Assembly (NCBI RefSeq): GCF_000959365.1
Contig: NZ_CP009555.1
Coordinates: 3,472,001 to 3,536,000, forward strand
Reading direction: 5' to 3'
DNA length: 64,000 nucleotides
Origin: Burkholderia oklahomensis C6786
Lineage (GTDB): Bacteria; Pseudomonadota; Gammaproteobacteria; Burkholderiales; Burkholderiaceae
Positions 1 through 11,381 of this stretch are shown piece by piece. A program made the position numbers and the translations under genes. The notes beneath the pieces are model-generated. The model did no database searches. It worked only from the letters and a program-made list of their open reading frames with translations, and was not told where the DNA came from. Each line of letters starts with the position of its first letter. Position 1 is the stretch's first letter.

Positions 1-4
1 TTTC

Positions 5-721
5 ATGCTCAAGATTACCGATCCGATTATCGAAGTACGGAATGTATGCAAGCGTGTCGCCGATGCCGTCGGCGAGCTGACGATTCTCGACGGCATCGAC
101 CTGACGGTTCGCGCGGGCGGCAGCGTCGCGATCGTCGGGGCGTCCGGGTCGGGCAAATCGACGCTGCTCGGCCTGCTCGCCGGGTTGGACAGCGCGACTG
201 AGGGCACGGTTCGCCTGTTCGGCCAGGATCTCGGCCAGCTCGACGAGGACGCACGCGCGGCGCTGCGCAACGGCGCAGTCGGCTTCGTGTTCCAGTCGTT
301 CCAGCTGATGCCGCATCTGACCGCGCTCGAGAACGTGATGCTGCCGCTCGAGCTGCAGGGCGGCGTCGGCGCGCGCGAGGCCGCGCAGCGGGCGCGTGCG
401 TTGCTCGAGGAAGTGGGCCTCGGCGCGCGCACCGGCCACTATCCGAAGCTCCTGTCGGGCGGCGAGCAGCAGCGCGTCGCGCTCGCACGCGCATTCGTCA
501 CGCGTCCGGCGCTGCTGTTCGCCGACGAGCCGACGGGCAGTCTCGACGCGGCGACGGGCCATGCGGTCATCGACCTGATGTTCGAGCTGAATCGCACGCA
601 CGGCGCGACGCTCGTGCTCGTCACGCACGATCCCGAGCTTGCGCGCCGCTGCGGGACGACGGTCGTGCTCGAAGCGGGGCATTTGCGCGGCGCGGATCAC
701 GCGCGGCACGAGGCGAGCTGA
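5..721 (+). CDS. ybbA: ABC transporter ATP-binding protein, YbbA/LolD type
   Basis: ATP-hydrolysing subunit of a MacB/LolCDE-class exporter, acting at the cytoplasmic face of the inner membrane. The 238-residue protein shows a Walker A loop (GASGSGKST, about residue 45), a Q-loop in the FQSFQLMP segment, the ABC signature LSGGEQQRVALARA (about 148) and Walker B LLFADEPTGS (about 169), followed by the switch His in VLVTHDPE. Length is normal for YbbA/LolD. The ATG lies four bases from the window edge, so a longer upstream start cannot be excluded. YbbA genes are often divergent from a TesA-type esterase, which would lie outside the window. No permease gene follows it here; the next gene is on the other strand. 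Confidence 0.85.
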   Translation: MLKITDPIIEVRNVCKRVADAVGELTILDGIDLTVRAGGSVAIVGASGSGKSTLLGLLAGLDSATEGTVRLFGQDLGQLDEDARAALRNGAVGFVFQSFQLMPHLTALENVMLPLELQGGVGAREAAQRARALLEEVGLGARTGHYPKLLSGGEQQRVALARAFVTRPALLFADEPTGSLDAATGHAVIDLMFELNRTHGATLVLVTHDPELARRCGTTVVLEAGHLRGADHARHEAS

Positions 722-1008
722 CGCGGGGCGCAACGCAAGCGCGAAGCCGGTGCATCGGCCGGTCATCGGCCGGCGGTCGGGGAATGGCCCGTCGCGGATC
801 GATTCGGCGATGCTGCGGGCGCCCGCGCAGCGAGGCGGCGTTCGGCCTGGGCGGCGCGGAGAAGTCGATGCTGCGAAACGCCGAAACCGAAACCGAAACG
901 TCAAGACGCCGAGACCGCAGCCGGGCCCACTCGGAATCGATACATCGCGCTGTGGGCCTCGAGCGGCGCGGCGGCGGCGCATCGCGGCCGCCGCCGCTAG
1001 CCTCTTGC

Positions 1009-2631
1009 CTATCGACCCAGCGCCTTCCGCGCGCGCGCGATCAGCGTCGACGTCGACGAATCGTGCTTCGCCGGATCGGCCTGCGCGGCCGTGAGATCGG
1101 CCTCGACGACCTTGCCGAGGATCTTGCCGAGCTCGACGCCCCACTGATCGAACGGATTGATGTTCCACACGGCCGCCTGCACGAGCACCTTGTGCTCGTA
1201 CAGCGCGATCAGCGCGCCGAGCGTGCGCGGCGTGAGCGCGTCGACGAGCAGCGTCGTCGTCGGCCGGTTGCCGGGGAACGTCAGGTGCGGCGCGAGCTCG
1301 GGCTTGTCCGGGCCGGCGATCTTGCGCGCTTCGTCGAGCGTGCGGCCGAGCATCAGCGCCTCGCTTTGCGCGAAGCAGTTCGCGAGCAGCTTCGGATGAT
1401 GGCTCGCGAGCGGATGCTCGGGCGTGAGCACGGCGATGAAGTCGATCGGCACGAGCGTCGGGCCCTGGTGCAGCATCTGGAAGAATGCGTGCTGGCCGTT
1501 CGTGCCGGGCTCGCCCCAGGTGACGGCGGACGTCGGGTAGTCGACGAACGCGCCGTCGATCCGCGCGGACTTGCCGTTGCTCTCCATCTCGAGCTGCTGC
1601 AGATACGACGGCAGGTAATGCAGCGCTTCCGAGTACGGCGCGACGAGGTAGCTCTGCGCGCCGAAGAAATTGCGATACCAGATGCCGACCAAGCCCTGCA
1701 GCACCGGCAGGTTGCGTTCGAGCGGCGCGGTGCGGAAGTGCTCGTCCATGTCGTGCGCGCCGGCGAGCAGCTCGTCGAAGCGCTCGGGCCCGATCGCGAT
1801 CATGATCGACAGGCCGACCGCCGACCACAGCGAATAGCGGCCGCCGACCCAGTCCCACATCTCGAACACGTTCGTCTCGGCGATGCCGAACTTGACGACC
1901 TCGGCGGGATTCGCCGACACGCCGACGAAGTGCTTCGCGAGCGCATTCTCCGGGCACCCCTTCGCGACGAACCAGTCGCGCAGCGAGCGCGCGTTCGTCA
2001 TCGTCTCGAGCGTCGTGAAGGTCTTCGACACGATGATCGCGAGCGTCTCTTCCGGATCGATCCGCTCGAGCACGCGCGCGAGATCGGCGCCGTCGACGTT
2101 CGACACGAAGTGCGTCGAGATGTCGGGCGCCGCGACGTGATGCAGCGCATGGACGACCATCTTCGGCCCGAGGTCCGAGCCGCCGATGCCGATGTTCACG
2201 ACGTGGCGGATCCGTTTGCCGGTGTAGCCCGTCCACGCGCCGCTGCGTACGGCGTCGGCGAAGCGCGCCATCTTCGCGCGCTCGGCCGCGACCTGCGCCT
2301 GGAACGGCGCGTCGGGCGAATTCGCGCGCAGCGCGGTGTGCAGCGCGGCGCGGCCTTCGGTCGGGTTCACGGTTTCGCCCGCGAACATCGCGTCGCGGCG
2401 CGCTTCGACGCCCGCTTCGCGCGCGAGCTGCACGAGAAGACGCAGCGTCGCGTCGGTGATGCGGTTCTTCGAGAAATCGGCGGCGAGGCCGCCGCCTTCG
2501 AACGTGAAGCGCTCGGCGCGCGTCGGGGCGGGATCGTTGGCGGGGGCGAACCAGTCGCGCAGATGCGCGTCGCGGATCTCTTCGTAGTGCGCTTGCAGCG
2601 CGGGCCAAGCGGGGAGCGAATTCAGCGTCAT
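1009..2631 (-). CDS. pgi: Glucose-6-phosphate isomerase
   Basis: Interconverts glucose-6-phosphate and fructose-6-phosphate in the cytosol (glycolysis/gluconeogenesis). The 540-residue product is full length for bacterial Pgi. Both family signatures are present: [14 protein letters not shown] in the middle and [12 protein letters not shown] near the C-terminus, plus the GIGGSDLGP sugar-phosphate loop and the ESNGK segment carrying the catalytic Glu. The start is the ATG giving MTLNSLPAW. The same frame stays open far upstream, but that part is only the antisense of the next gene. The downstream NAD(P)HX repair gene is also on the minus strand, 98 bp upstream of this start, so co-transcription is possible. 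Confidence 0.97.
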   Translation of the reverse strand: MTLNSLPAWPALQAHYEEIRDAHLRDWFAPANDPAPTRAERFTFEGGGLAADFSKNRITDATLRLLVQLAREAGVEARRDAMFAGETVNPTEGRAALHTALRANSPDAPFQAQVAAERAKMARFADAVRSGAWTGYTGKRIRHVVNIGIGGSDLGPKMVVHALHHVAAPDISTHFVSNVDGADLARVLERIDPEETLAIIVSKTFTTLETMTNARSLRDWFVAKGCPENALAKHFVGVSANPAEVVKFGIAETNVFEMWDWVGGRYSLWSAVGLSIMIAIGPERFDELLAGAHDMDEHFRTAPLERNLPVLQGLVGIWYRNFFGAQSYLVAPYSEALHYLPSYLQQLEMESNGKSARIDGAFVDYPTSAVTWGEPGTNGQHAFFQMLHQGPTLVPIDFIAVLTPEHPLASHHPKLLANCFAQSEALMLGRTLDEARKIAGPDKPELAPHLTFPGNRPTTTLLVDALTPRTLGALIALYEHKVLVQAAVWNINPFDQWGVELGKILGKVVEADLTAAQADPAKHDSSTSTLIARARKALGR

Positions 2632-2729
2632 GGCGATCAGGAGCGAAACAGCACGAATCGGGGAAGGCCGCGCCCGCATGCCGGCGCGCGGCATGCGGGC
2701 GGACGAGGAGCCCGCCTGCGGCGGGACGA

Positions 2730-4325
2730 TCAGTATAGCGGCGCTTGGCCCGGCGCGGCGGGTCGCGTATAAAACAGCCGATTGATCAGCAGGCGCACCG
2801 CGGCCGCGAGCTCGCCCGCGGCTGTGCCCGCCGGGCCCGCGCCCGCCGCGCACAGCCGCTCGGCGGCGAGCCCGTGCAGGTAGACGCCCGCGAGCGCCGC
2901 TTCGTAGCGCGGCATCCGCTGCGCGAGGAACGCGCCGATCAGGCCGCCCAGCACGTCGCCCGTGCCGCCCGTGGCGAGCGCCGCGTTGCCGGTCGGGTTG
3001 ATCGCGACGCGGCCGTCGGGCGCGGCGATCACTGTGCCGGACCCCTTCAGCACGACGACCGCCGAGAAGCGCCCGGCGAGCGCGCGGGCGGCCGCGACGC
3101 GGTCGCGCTGGACGTCGGCCGCATCGGTCGCGAGGAGGCGCGCGGCTTCGAGCGGATGCGGCGTGAGGACCGCGGCGTCGCCCGCGCGGCCGCGCGCGGC
3201 GAGCGCGTCGGCGAGCTCGGGCGTCTTCGCGATCAGGTTCAGCGCGTCGGCGTCGATCAGCTTCGGCGCGTCGAGCGGCAGCAGCGCCGCGAGCGTGCGC
3301 GCGGCGCGCTCGCTCGCGCCGAGCCCGCAACCGATCGCGAGCGCGGTAAGCGCGTCGGTCGGCAGCGCGTCGGCGGGATGCAGCATCAGCTCCGGATACG
3401 GCGGATCGTACGGCGGCGCGCCCGCGCCGACGAAGCCGACGTGGACCTTGCCCGCGCCCGCGAAGAGCGCCGCGCGCGCGGCGAGGATCGGCGCGCCGCA
3501 CATGCCGGTGTCGCCGCCGACGATCGCGACGCTGCCGTACGTGCCCTTGTGCGAAGCGAACGCGCGCTCGGGCAGGCGCGCGTCGAAGAGACCGGGCGCG
3601 TTCAGCCGGATCGCGGGCGCGGCGAGCGCGTCGAGATCGAGGGGCGCGACGTGAATCTCGCCCGCGAGATCGCGCCCGTCGCCGGTGTAGAGGCCGGGCT
3701 TCGCGGCGATGAACGACAGCGTGTCGGTCGCCGCGACGGCGGGCCCCGCGCCGACGCGCATGCCGGTGTCGCTGTCGAGGCCGCTCGGCACGTCGAGCGC
3801 GAGCACGCGGCCCGTGTGCCGCGCGCGCGCCGCCATCCGTTGCGCGATCGCCGCGAACGCGCCGTCGAGCGGCCGCGCGAGGCCGATGCCGAACAGGCCG
3901 TCGACGAGCCAGCCGTAGCCGTCGAACGATTCGGGCGCCGTGTCGTCGATCGGCACGTTCGCCGCGCGCGCGCGTTCGAGCGCCCAGCGCGCGTCTTCGG
4001 GCTTCGCTTCGATCGGCATCCAGGCGTCGGCCGCGAAGCCGAGCCGCCGCAGCTCGGCCGCGGCGACGAGCGCGTCGCCGCCGTTGTTGCCGGGGCCGAC
4101 CGCGAACCAGACGGGCCGCGGGTCGCTGACGAGCCGCGCGGCGAGCCATTGCGCGGCGGACCTGCCCGCGCGGTCCATCAGCGTGTGCGGCGGCAGCGCG
4201 GCGGCGGCCCCGGTCTCGACGTCGCGCAGCTCGGCGACGGTCAGGAGCGGCTCGCTCGCGTGAATCGGCGGCTCGTCGAACGGATCGAGCGAGTGAAGCA
4301 GGGGAGAATCGGCGGTGACGATCAT
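2730..4325 (-). CDS. nnr: Bifunctional NAD(P)H-hydrate epimerase / ADP-dependent NAD(P)H-hydrate dehydratase
   Basis: Repairs hydrated, inactive NADHX and NADPHX. The N-terminal YjeF_N domain epimerises the hydrate and the C-terminal ribokinase-like domain dehydrates the S form using ADP. In 531 residues the epimerase motif [16 protein letters not shown] lies near residue 77, and the dehydratase motif [19 protein letters not shown] near 450. Both halves look complete. The start ATG is 44 bp downstream of the stop of the DadA-like gene, all on the minus strand, consistent with a dadA-like/nnr/pgi run. Housekeeping metabolite repair is the expected role. Confidence 0.95.
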   Translation of the reverse strand: MIVTADSPLLHSLDPFDEPPIHASEPLLTVAELRDVETGAAAALPPHTLMDRAGRSAAQWLAARLVSDPRPVWFAVGPGNNGGDALVAAAELRRLGFAADAWMPIEAKPEDARWALERARAANVPIDDTAPESFDGYGWLVDGLFGIGLARPLDGAFAAIAQRMAARARHTGRVLALDVPSGLDSDTGMRVGAGPAVAATDTLSFIAAKPGLYTGDGRDLAGEIHVAPLDLDALAAPAIRLNAPGLFDARLPERAFASHKGTYGSVAIVGGDTGMCGAPILAARAALFAGAGKVHVGFVGAGAPPYDPPYPELMLHPADALPTDALTALAIGCGLGASERAARTLAALLPLDAPKLIDADALNLIAKTPELADALAARGRAGDAAVLTPHPLEAARLLATDAADVQRDRVAAARALAGRFSAVVVLKGSGTVIAAPDGRVAINPTGNAALATGGTGDVLGGLIGAFLAQRMPRYEAALAGVYLHGLAAERLCAAGAGPAGTAAGELAAAVRLLINRLFYTRPAAPGQAPLY

Positions 4326-4369
4326 GGGCGGCTCGCGATCACGCGCCGCCCGCGCGCAGACGGGCGGCG

Positions 4370-5674
4370 TCAGGTGGCAAAGCGCTCCGCGCGCAGCGCG
4401 GCGAGCGTGTCGGCGGGCACGCGCTGCGCGCCGCCGCCGACGTAATCCGCCACCACTTTAGCAGACCCGAACGCGAGGCCCCAGCCCGCCGGGCCGTGGC
4501 CGAAGTTGACGAAAATCCGCGGATCGGAAGTCGGCCCGACGACGGGCAGACCGTCCGGCGACAACAGCTTCGCGCCTTGCCACGCGCGCGCGGCGGAGAT
4601 CTTCGCGGTGCCGGGCAGCCAGTCGTGCGTTGCCTGGCCGAGGAGCGCGAGCGCGGCTTCCGACAGCGGCTCGGGCAGCGGCCGCGCGATGTCCTTCGCG
4701 CTTTGCAGCACCGCGCCGCCGCCGATCCGCAGCCGCTGGCCGAGCCGCGTGATCGTGATCCGCTTGACCGAATCGACGATGCTCAGATGCGGCGCGTGCT
4801 CGTCGTACGCGAGGGGCACCGTCAGCGTATGGACGCGCACCGGATGCAGCGGCGCGTGCACGCCGAGCCGCTCGACGAGCGCGAGGCTCTCGGTGCCCGC
4901 CGCGACGACGATCGCGTCGGCCGAGACCACGTCGACTTCCTTCGATTTCGCCGCGCGCGGATCGGCCGGGTCGGGCGCGAGCTCGACGGCCGCGCGCTTC
5001 GCGTCGGTGCGGATCGCGGCGACCGCGCGGCCGAGCCGGAACTGCACGTCGTGCTCGTCGAGCACCTGCTTGACGAGCTTCACGAAGAGCGGGCAGTTCG
5101 CGGTGCGCTCCTGGGCGAACAGCACGCCGCCCGCGAACGCGGGCTCGGTCGGCATCGACGGCTCGAGCGCCGCGCATGCGTCGGGCGTGAGCGTCTCGTA
5201 AGGCAGACCGAGGTCGCGCATCAGGTCGAGCGCGGGCTGCGCGTCGTCCCATTCGGCTTGCTCGCGCACGACGTGCAGCACGCCGCTCTTCTGCTCGAAT
5301 TCGAGGCCGAAGCGGGCTTCGACGTCGGCGATCGCATCGCGCGACAGCTCGACGAGCGGCCGCAGCTTCGTGTACTGCGCGGTGAACGCGGCGGGCTCGC
5401 GCAGCGCGTCGAGGCGGCTCGTGAAGCGCCGCAGCGCGCCGTTGAAGCCCGGCTTGTAGACGACGCCGCTCTTCTGCGCGCGCCGCTCGCGCATGAAGGT
5501 CGGGCCGAACCACACGTCGAGCGGCGTCGGCAGCAGGGCGCCGCCCTGGCCGTAGCTCGCGCCTTGCGCGACCGTCGCGTGGCGTTCGACGACGCACACG
5601 CGATGGCCGGCCGCGCGCAACTGATAGGCGGTGGCGATGCCGGCCATGCCTCCGCCGATGACGATTACATCCAT
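4370..5674 (-). CDS. dadA: D-amino-acid dehydrogenase small-subunit-like FAD oxidoreductase
   Basis: FAD-dependent oxidoreductase of the DadA (DAO) family, expected to oxidise D-amino acids to 2-oxo acids and pass electrons to the respiratory chain at the inner membrane. The 434-residue chain opens with the Rossmann motif VIGGGMAGIATAYQL and the FAD-contacting YGQGGALLPTP segment, and ends with the DAO-type NFGHGPAGWGLAFGSAK motif. The start giving MDVIVIGGG places the dinucleotide fold at the very N-terminus, as is usual; the frame stays open upstream without homology. No dadX racemase is adjacent, so the substrate is uncertain. Burkholderia genomes usually carry several DadA paralogues. Confidence 0.85.
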   Translation of the reverse strand: MDVIVIGGGMAGIATAYQLRAAGHRVCVVERHATVAQGASYGQGGALLPTPLDVWFGPTFMRERRAQKSGVVYKPGFNGALRRFTSRLDALREPAAFTAQYTKLRPLVELSRDAIADVEARFGLEFEQKSGVLHVVREQAEWDDAQPALDLMRDLGLPYETLTPDACAALEPSMPTEPAFAGGVLFAQERTANCPLFVKLVKQVLDEHDVQFRLGRAVAAIRTDAKRAAVELAPDPADPRAAKSKEVDVVSADAIVVAAGTESLALVERLGVHAPLHPVRVHTLTVPLAYDEHAPHLSIVDSVKRITITRLGQRLRIGGGAVLQSAKDIARPLPEPLSEAALALLGQATHDWLPGTAKISAARAWQGAKLLSPDGLPVVGPTSDPRIFVNFGHGPAGWGLAFGSAKVVADYVGGGAQRVPADTLAALRAERFAT

Positions 5675-5859
5675 GTTCGATTCGATGTCGGGCGCCGCAT
5701 CCGGCCCGATTGAGGATCCGCGTGGCAGGCCGTGCCCGGCCTGGTGAAGCGCGCATGATAGCGCCAAATGACGCGCGCCGGCCGGTGCGGCGCGCGCGGC
5801 GCGGCTCGGGGCACGCGGGCGGGCGCATGCGGGCGGCCGTTCGGCGGGCGACTTCCGGG

Positions 5860-5865
5860 TATAAT
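5860..5865 (+). promoter_or_regulatory. Candidate -10 box for purL
   Basis: A perfect TATAAT stands 61 bp before the purL ATG, inside an otherwise very GC-rich intergenic stretch. The -35 region is weak (GC-rich, only partial TTCGGC matches at poor spacing). No purine riboswitch fold was recognised in the roughly 55-nt leader. Confidence 0.45.
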
Positions 5866-5926
5866 TACGGCCTTCCTTACGCCCCACGTCGCCAGCTTGC
5901 GCGACTCATCGACGTCAGTCCAGCCC

Positions 5927-8900
5927 ATGGCTCACTTCTCGTGTTTTCCCGGTGCTTCGGCGCTCTCCGATTTCCGTCAAACCCGCCTGCTCGACGCGCT
6001 CAAGCAAATCGACGGCGATATCGTCGCGGTCCGCGGCCAGTATCTGCATTTCGTCAATGCGCATGAGCCGCTCGCCGCGGACGACAACGCGCGCATCGAC
6101 GCGCTGATGCACTACGGCGCGCCGTTCGAGCCCGCCGCCGAGAAGGGCGCAACCGAAACGTTCGTCGTGCTGCCGCGCTTCGGCACCGTGTCGCCGTGGG
6201 CGAGCAAGGCGACCGACATCGCGCGGCACTGCGGCCTGTCGCGCGTGCGCCGGATCGAGCGCGGAATCGAGTTCACGGTGACGCTCAAGGCCGGCGTCCT
6301 CGGCGTCGGCGCGAAGAAGGCGCTGTCGGCCGACGCGCGCGCGGCGGTCGCGGCCGCGCTGCACGACCGGATGACGGAAAGCGTCGTCGGCTCGCGCGAC
6401 GACGCGCGCCATCTGTTCGACGAGCTGCCGGCCAAGCCGCTCGCGACGGTCGACGTGCTCGCGCAGGACCGCGGCGCGCTCGAGCGCGCGAACGTCGAGC
6501 TCGGCCTCGCGCTTGCCGACGACGAGATCGACTACCTCGTCGACGCGTTCAAGAAGCTCGAGCGCAACCCGACCGACGTCGAGCTGATGATGTTCGCGCA
6601 GGCGAACAGCGAGCACTGCCGCCACAAGATCTTCAACGCGCAGTGGACGATCGACGGGCAGGCGCAGGACATGTCGCTCTTCGCGATGATCCGCAACACC
6701 GAGAAGATGAGCCCGCAAGGCACGATCGTCGCGTATTCGGACAACTCGTCGATCATGCGGGGCGCGCAGGCCGAACGCTGGTTCCCGCGCGGCGCGAACG
6801 GCTCGGGCGAGCCCGCCGAGCGCTACGGCCGCCACACCGAGCTCACGCACACGCTGATGAAGGTCGAGACGCATAACCACCCGACGGCGATCTCGCCGTT
6901 CCCGGGCGCGGCGACCGGCGCGGGCGGCGAGATCCGCGACGAAGGCGCGACGGGCCGCGGCGCGCGTCCGAAGGCGGGCCTCGCGGGCTTCACGGTGTCG
7001 AACCTCGACCTGCCCGGCGCACGCCAGCCGTGGGAAAACGCGCGCGACGCCGCGCAGCCCGTCGGCGAGCGCAATGCCGACGAGCCGCACGGCCCGTACG
7101 GCCGCCCGGACCGCATCGCGTCGCCGCTCTCGATCATGATCGACGGCCCGCTCGGCGGCGCCGCGTTCAACAACGAATTCGGCCGCCCGAACTTGGGCGG
7201 CTATTTCCGCGTCTACGAGCAGAACGTCGGCGGCCAGGTGCGCGGCTATCACAAGCCGATCATGATCGCGGGCGGCATCGGCAACATCTCCGACGCGCAC
7301 ACGCACAAGCACGACGTGCCGGCCGGCTCGCTGCTGATCCAGATCGGCGGCCCCGGCATGCGGATCGGCATGGGCGGCGGCGCGGCGAGCTCGATGGCGA
7401 CGGGCGCGAACACGGCCGAGCTCGACTTCGACTCGGTCCAGCGCGGCAATCCGGAAATCGAGCGGCGCGCGCAGGAAGTGATCAACAGCTGCTGGCAGCT
7501 CGGCGACGCGAACCCGATCCTCAGCATCCACGACGTCGGCGCGGGCGGCTTGTCCAACGCGTTCCCCGAGATCGTCGACGGCGCCGGCAAGGGCGCGCGC
7601 TTCGAGCTGCGCAAGGTCGCGCTCGAGGAGTCGGGCCTGTCGCCGCGCGAGATCTGGTCGAACGAGGCGCAGGAGCGCTACGTGCTGGCGATCGCGCCCG
7701 CCGAGCTGCCGCGCTTCGAGGCGATCTGCGCGCGCGAGCGCTGCCCGTTCTCGGTGGTCGGCGTCGCGACCGACGAGCGCCAGCTGCAGCTCGTCGACGA
7801 TCAGGCGACGGGCGCCGCCGAATACCCGGTCGACATGCCGATGGAAGTGCTGCTCGGCAAGCCGCCGCGGATGCACCGCGACGTCGCCCGCGCGACGACC
7901 GAGCGCGCGCCGGTCGACGTGACGGGCGTCGCGCTGTCGGCTGTCGCGGTCGACGTGCTGAAGCACCCGACCGTCGCGAGCAAGTCGTTCCTCATCACGA
8001 TCGGCGACCGCACGGTCGGCGGCACGTCGGTGCGCGACCAGATGGTCGGCCCGTGGCAGGTGCCCGTCGCCGACTGCGCGGTCACCGCGCTCGACTATGC
8101 GGGCTTCGCGGGCGAGGCGATGACGATGGCCGAGCGCACGCCGCTCGCGGTGATCGACGCGCCCGCGTCGGGCCGGATGGCGGTCGGCGAGGCGATCACC
8201 AACATCGCGGCCGCGCCGATCGCGTCGCTCGACAAGCTGAAGCTGTCCGCGAACTGGATGGCCGCGTGCGGCACCGAAGGCGAGGACGCGAAGCTCTTCG
8301 ACACCGTCAAGGCGATCGGCATGGAGCTGTGCCCCGCGCTCGGCATCGGCATCCCGGTCGGCAAGGATTCGCTGTCGATGAAGACGAAGTGGGACGAGAA
8401 CGGCGTCGCGAAGGAAGTCGTCGCGCCGGTGTCGCTGATCATCTCGGCGTTCGCGCCCGTCGAGGACGTGCGCCGCCATCTGACGCCGGAGCTGCGCCGC
8501 ATCGCGGACGTCGGCGCGAGCGTGCTGATCGCGATCGACCTCGGCCGCGGCAAGAATCGCCTGGGCGGCAGCATTCTCGCGCAGGTCACGCAGCAGGTCG
8601 GCGACGCGGCGCCCGACGTCGACGATCCGGAAGACCTGAAGCGCTTCTTCGCGGCGATCCAGTCGCTGAACGGCGCGGGCAGGCTGCTCGCGTATCACGA
8701 CCGCTCGGACGGCGGCCTATGGGCGACCGTCTGCGAAATGGCGTTCGCGGGGCACGCGGGCGTGTCGCTGAACGTCGACATGCTGACGCTCGACCCGCAG
8801 CACGAATCCGATTACGGCGATGCGAAGGACTGGGCGAAGCAGACGAGCGGCCGCCGCGAAGACCGGACGATCCGCGCGCTCTTCTCCGAAGAGCTCGGCG

Positions 8901-9997
8901 CGGTCGTCCAGGTGCGCGCGGAAGACCGCGACGCGGTGCTCGGCGTGCTGCGCGAGCATGGCCTGTCCGCGTGCTCGCACGTGATCGGCGCGGTCAACGA
9001 GACCGACGCGATCGAGGTGTACCGCGACGCGAAGAAGGTCTACGAAGCGCCGCGCGTCGAGCTGCAGCGCGCGTGGAGCGAAGTGAGCTGGCGGATCGCG
9101 CGGCTGCGCGACAACCCGGCCTGCGCGGACGCCGAATACGACGCGATCCTCGACGCGGAAGACCCGGGCCTGTCGCCCGTGCTGTCGTTCGATCCTGCGG
9201 AGGACGTCGCTGCGCCGTTCATTGCGACGGGCGCGCGGCCGCGCGTCGCGATCCTGCGCGAGCAGGGCGTGAACTCGCATCTGGAGACCGCCTACGCGTT
9301 CGACCGCGCGGGCTTCGACGCGCACGACGTCCACATGAGCGACTTGCTCGCGGGCCGTGCGTCGCTCGCCGATTTCGCGGGTGCGGTCGCGTGCGGCGGC
9401 TTCTCGTACGGCGACGTGCTGGGCGCGGGCGAAGGCTGGGCGAAGACGATCCGCTTCAACGACAAGCTGGCCGAGATGTTCGCCGCATTCTTCGCGCGTC
9501 CCGACACGTTCGCGCTCGGCATCTGCAACGGCTGCCAGATGATGTCGAGCCTCGCGTCGATGATTCCGGGCGCCGAAGCGTGGCCGAAGTTCACGCGCAA
9601 CAAGTCCGAGCAGTTCGAGGCGCGCCTGTCGTTCGTCGAAGTGCAGCGCTCGCCGTCGATCTTCTTCGCCGGCATGGAAGGCTCGCGGATTCCGGTCGCG
9701 GTCGCGCACGGCGAAGGCTATGCGGACTTCTCGCAGCAGGGCGATGCCAGCCGCGTCGCGGTCGCGATGCGCTTCGTCGACCACCGCGGCGACGCGACCG
9801 AGCGCTATCCGTTCAACCCGAACGGCTCGCCCGCCGGCATCACGTCGGTGACGACGGCGGATGGCCGCTTCACGGTGCTGATGCCGCACATGGAGCGCGT
9901 GCACCGCACGGTGACGATGAGCTGGCATCCGGAAGGCTGGGGCGACGCGAGCCCCTGGCTGCGCGTGTTCCGCAACGCGCGCCGCTGGCTCGGCTGA
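5927..9997 (+). CDS. purL: Phosphoribosylformylglycinamidine synthase, large single-chain type
   Basis: Fourth step of de novo purine synthesis: ATP-dependent conversion of FGAR plus glutamine to FGAM. The 1356-residue chain is the long proteobacterial form with all domains fused: N-terminal PurS-like region, two AIRS-type synthetase halves ([18 protein letters not shown] and the [23 protein letters not shown] segment in the first), and a C-terminal class I glutamine amidotransferase. The amidotransferase carries GICNGCQ, with the nucleophile at about Cys1200, and a late His/Glu in MSWHPEGWG. The ATG giving [13 protein letters not shown] is the family start; the frame is open further upstream without homology. 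Transcribed alone, between minus-strand genes. Confidence 0.98.
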   Translation: MAHFSCFPGASALSDFRQTRLLDALKQIDGDIVAVRGQYLHFVNAHEPLAADDNARIDALMHYGAPFEPAAEKGATETFVVLPRFGTVSPWASKATDIARHCGLSRVRRIERGIEFTVTLKAGVLGVGAKKALSADARAAVAAALHDRMTESVVGSRDDARHLFDELPAKPLATVDVLAQDRGALERANVELGLALADDEIDYLVDAFKKLERNPTDVELMMFAQANSEHCRHKIFNAQWTIDGQAQDMSLFAMIRNTEKMSPQGTIVAYSDNSSIMRGAQAERWFPRGANGSGEPAERYGRHTELTHTLMKVETHNHPTAISPFPGAATGAGGEIRDEGATGRGARPKAGLAGFTVSNLDLPGARQPWENARDAAQPVGERNADEPHGPYGRPDRIASPLSIMIDGPLGGAAFNNEFGRPNLGGYFRVYEQNVGGQVRGYHKPIMIAGGIGNISDAHTHKHDVPAGSLLIQIGGPGMRIGMGGGAASSMATGANTAELDFDSVQRGNPEIERRAQEVINSCWQLGDANPILSIHDVGAGGLSNAFPEIVDGAGKGARFELRKVALEESGLSPREIWSNEAQERYVLAIAPAELPRFEAICARERCPFSVVGVATDERQLQLVDDQATGAAEYPVDMPMEVLLGKPPRMHRDVARATTERAPVDVTGVALSAVAVDVLKHPTVASKSFLITIGDRTVGGTSVRDQMVGPWQVPVADCAVTALDYAGFAGEAMTMAERTPLAVIDAPASGRMAVGEAITNIAAAPIASLDKLKLSANWMAACGTEGEDAKLFDTVKAIGMELCPALGIGIPVGKDSLSMKTKWDENGVAKEVVAPVSLIISAFAPVEDVRRHLTPELRRIADVGASVLIAIDLGRGKNRLGGSILAQVTQQVGDAAPDVDDPEDLKRFFAAIQSLNGAGRLLAYHDRSDGGLWATVCEMAFAGHAGVSLNVDMLTLDPQHESDYGDAKDWAKQTSGRREDRTIRALFSEELGAVVQVRAEDRDAVLGVLREHGLSACSHVIGAVNETDAIEVYRDAKKVYEAPRVELQRAWSEVSWRIARLRDNPACADAEYDAILDAEDPGLSPVLSFDPAEDVAAPFIATGARPRVAILREQGVNSHLETAYAFDRAGFDAHDVHMSDLLAGRASLADFAGAVACGGFSYGDVLGAGEGWAKTIRFNDKLAEMFAAFFARPDTFALGICNGCQMMSSLASMIPGAEAWPKFTRNKSEQFEARLSFVEVQRSPSIFFAGMEGSRIPVAVAHGEGYADFSQQGDASRVAVAMRFVDHRGDATERYPFNPNGSPAGITSVTTADGRFTVLMPHMERVHRTVTMSWHPEGWGDASPWLRVFRNARRWLG

Positions 9998-10182
9998 GCG
10001 CAGGCGCCAGGCGGGCATCGTCCTTCGCGGCGCCGGTCGGGCGATCGGCTGCCGCAAGGTTGCGGCCGGCGTACTTCGCCGCCTTCGCTGCTCGTGCCGC
10101 AGGCCGGTCCGCCGCGCGAGCCTCACGGATGCGAAGGCGGAAGGCGATGCCGCGACACCGGCGTTTCGTCTCCGCCGCATGC

Positions 10183-10217
10183 AAAAAGCCGCTCCAAAGT
10201 TGGAGCGGCTTTTTTTG
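10183..10217. terminator. Bidirectional Rho-independent terminator between purL and the parvulin gene
   Basis: An 11-bp inverted repeat, AGCCGCTCCA/TGGAGCGGCT, with a short AAGT loop is flanked by an A-run on the left and seven Ts on the right. It can therefore end both the purL transcript (+) and the minus-strand run that ends 45 bp away. Confidence 0.85.
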
Positions 10218-10261
10218 CGACGTTCGGCCGCGCGCGATACGCGGCGTCGAAGCGACGATCG

Positions 10262-11041
10262 TTACTGGACCTTCGCTTGCTGACGCAGGCCTTCCTCGAA
10301 CGCCTGCAGCTTCTGCTGGACCATCTGCTGCGCGATCTGCTGCTTGACCTGCTCGAACGGCGGCGGCGTGATGCTGCGGATGTCGTCGACGCGGATGATG
10401 TGCCAGCCGAACTGCGTCTTCACCGGCGCATCCGTCATCTGGCCTTTCTGCAGCTGCTGCGCGGCCGCTGCGAATTCCGGCACGTATGCCTTCGGATCGG
10501 ACCAGTCGAGATCGCCGCCGTTCTTCGCCGAGCCCGGGTCCTTCGAGTATTGCTTCGCGAGATCTTCGAACTTCGCGCCGCCCTTGATCTTCGCGATCAG
10601 GTCCTTCGCCTGCTGCTCGTTGTCGACGAGGATGTGGTGCAGGTGATACTCGCGGCCCGCCGCGCTCTTCACGAGGTCGTCGTAGCGCGCCTTCAGCTCG
10701 GCGTCGCTCGGCTGGTTCTTCTTCAGGAAATCCTCGATCAGCGCGCGCAGCACGGCGGTCTGCTGCGCGACGACGATCTGCGCCTTCACGTCCGGACGAT
10801 TCGGAATCCCGCGCTTGATCGCTTCCTGCATCAGGATCTCGCGGTTGACGAGCTCCTGGCGCACCGCCTGCTCGAGCTGCGGCGTGTCCTGCTGACCTTG
10901 CTGAACGAGCTGCGCGATCATCGCGTCGGCGCGCGACTTCGGAATCGGCGTGCCGTTCACGACGGCGATGTTCTGGGCGAAAGCCGGGGCGGCGGCGAGA
11001 GCGGCTGCCGCGGCCCACAGACGGGGAGATTTCAGGATCAT
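10262..11041 (-). CDS. Exported parvulin-type peptidyl-prolyl cis-trans isomerase
   Basis: Periplasmic PpiC/SurA-like foldase that isomerises proline peptide bonds in exported proteins. The 259-residue precursor has a typical Sec signal peptide ending AAPAFAQ at about residue 23, an N-terminal helical SurA_N-like segment, and one rotamase domain (about 130-225). That domain has the conserved HLHHILV start, a GGDLDW loop and TQFGWHIIRV end. The C-terminus is rich in Gln. Several close homologues in beta-proteobacteria follow bolA and yciB, as here (25 bp after bolA), suggesting a small envelope-maintenance operon. Not SurA itself, which has two parvulin domains. Confidence 0.92.
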   Translation of the reverse strand: MILKSPRLWAAAAALAAAPAFAQNIAVVNGTPIPKSRADAMIAQLVQQGQQDTPQLEQAVRQELVNREILMQEAIKRGIPNRPDVKAQIVVAQQTAVLRALIEDFLKKNQPSDAELKARYDDLVKSAAGREYHLHHILVDNEQQAKDLIAKIKGGAKFEDLAKQYSKDPGSAKNGGDLDWSDPKAYVPEFAAAAQQLQKGQMTDAPVKTQFGWHIIRVDDIRSITPPPFEQVKQQIAQQMVQQKLQAFEEGLRQQAKVQ

Positions 11042-11065
11042 CGGGAAATTCCTAATGAGACGGAT

Positions 11066-11380
11066 TTATTGAGAATGGGAAGACTCTAGATATTCTTCTG
11101 GCGTGTACGCAAGGATCGCGAGCGCGTGAATGCCGCGCTGCATGGCATCGGCGAGCGCATCATACACCAGCCGGTGCCGCGCGACGCGGGTCTTGCCGGC
11201 GAACGCGGCCGACACGATCGTGACCGTGTAGTGGCCGCCCGCGGCGGCGCCCGCATGGCCCGCGTGCTGCGCGCTGTCGTCGCGCACGTCGATCGATTCG
11301 GGGGCGAGCGCGGCGGAAAGACGCGTCTCGATGAGCGCGATGCGCGCGGCCGGTGCGGCGTGCAGAAAGGCTTCGCTCAT
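11066..11380 (-). CDS. bolA: BolA family protein
   Basis: Small cytosolic BolA/IbaG-type protein, 104 residues. Family members bind monothiol glutaredoxins and Fe-S clusters and affect morphology and stress genes. The class-II KH-like fold is recognisable: helix RIALIETRLSAALAP, strand segment HYTVTIVSAAFAGKTRVARHR with the conserved F-x-G-K-x-x-x-x-R-H core, then the helix YDALADAMQRGIHALAI. The ATG lies one base after the yciB stop, so the two are translationally close. Confidence 0.92.
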   Translation of the reverse strand: MSEAFLHAAPAARIALIETRLSAALAPESIDVRDDSAQHAGHAGAAAGGHYTVTIVSAAFAGKTRVARHRLVYDALADAMQRGIHALAILAYTPEEYLESSHSQ

Positions 11381-11381
11381 G

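Noticed and set aside
5866..5926. Purine riboswitch in front of purL
   Set aside because: Leader too short and no three-way-junction aptamer elements.
5915..8698. Very long minus-strand frame (over 900 codons)
   Set aside because: Antisense of purL; Arg/Asp/Val-rich translation typical of shadow frames in GC-rich genes.
7030..10347. Plus-strand frame of about 1100 codons
   Set aside because: Shifted frame of purL, Arg-rich and without domains.
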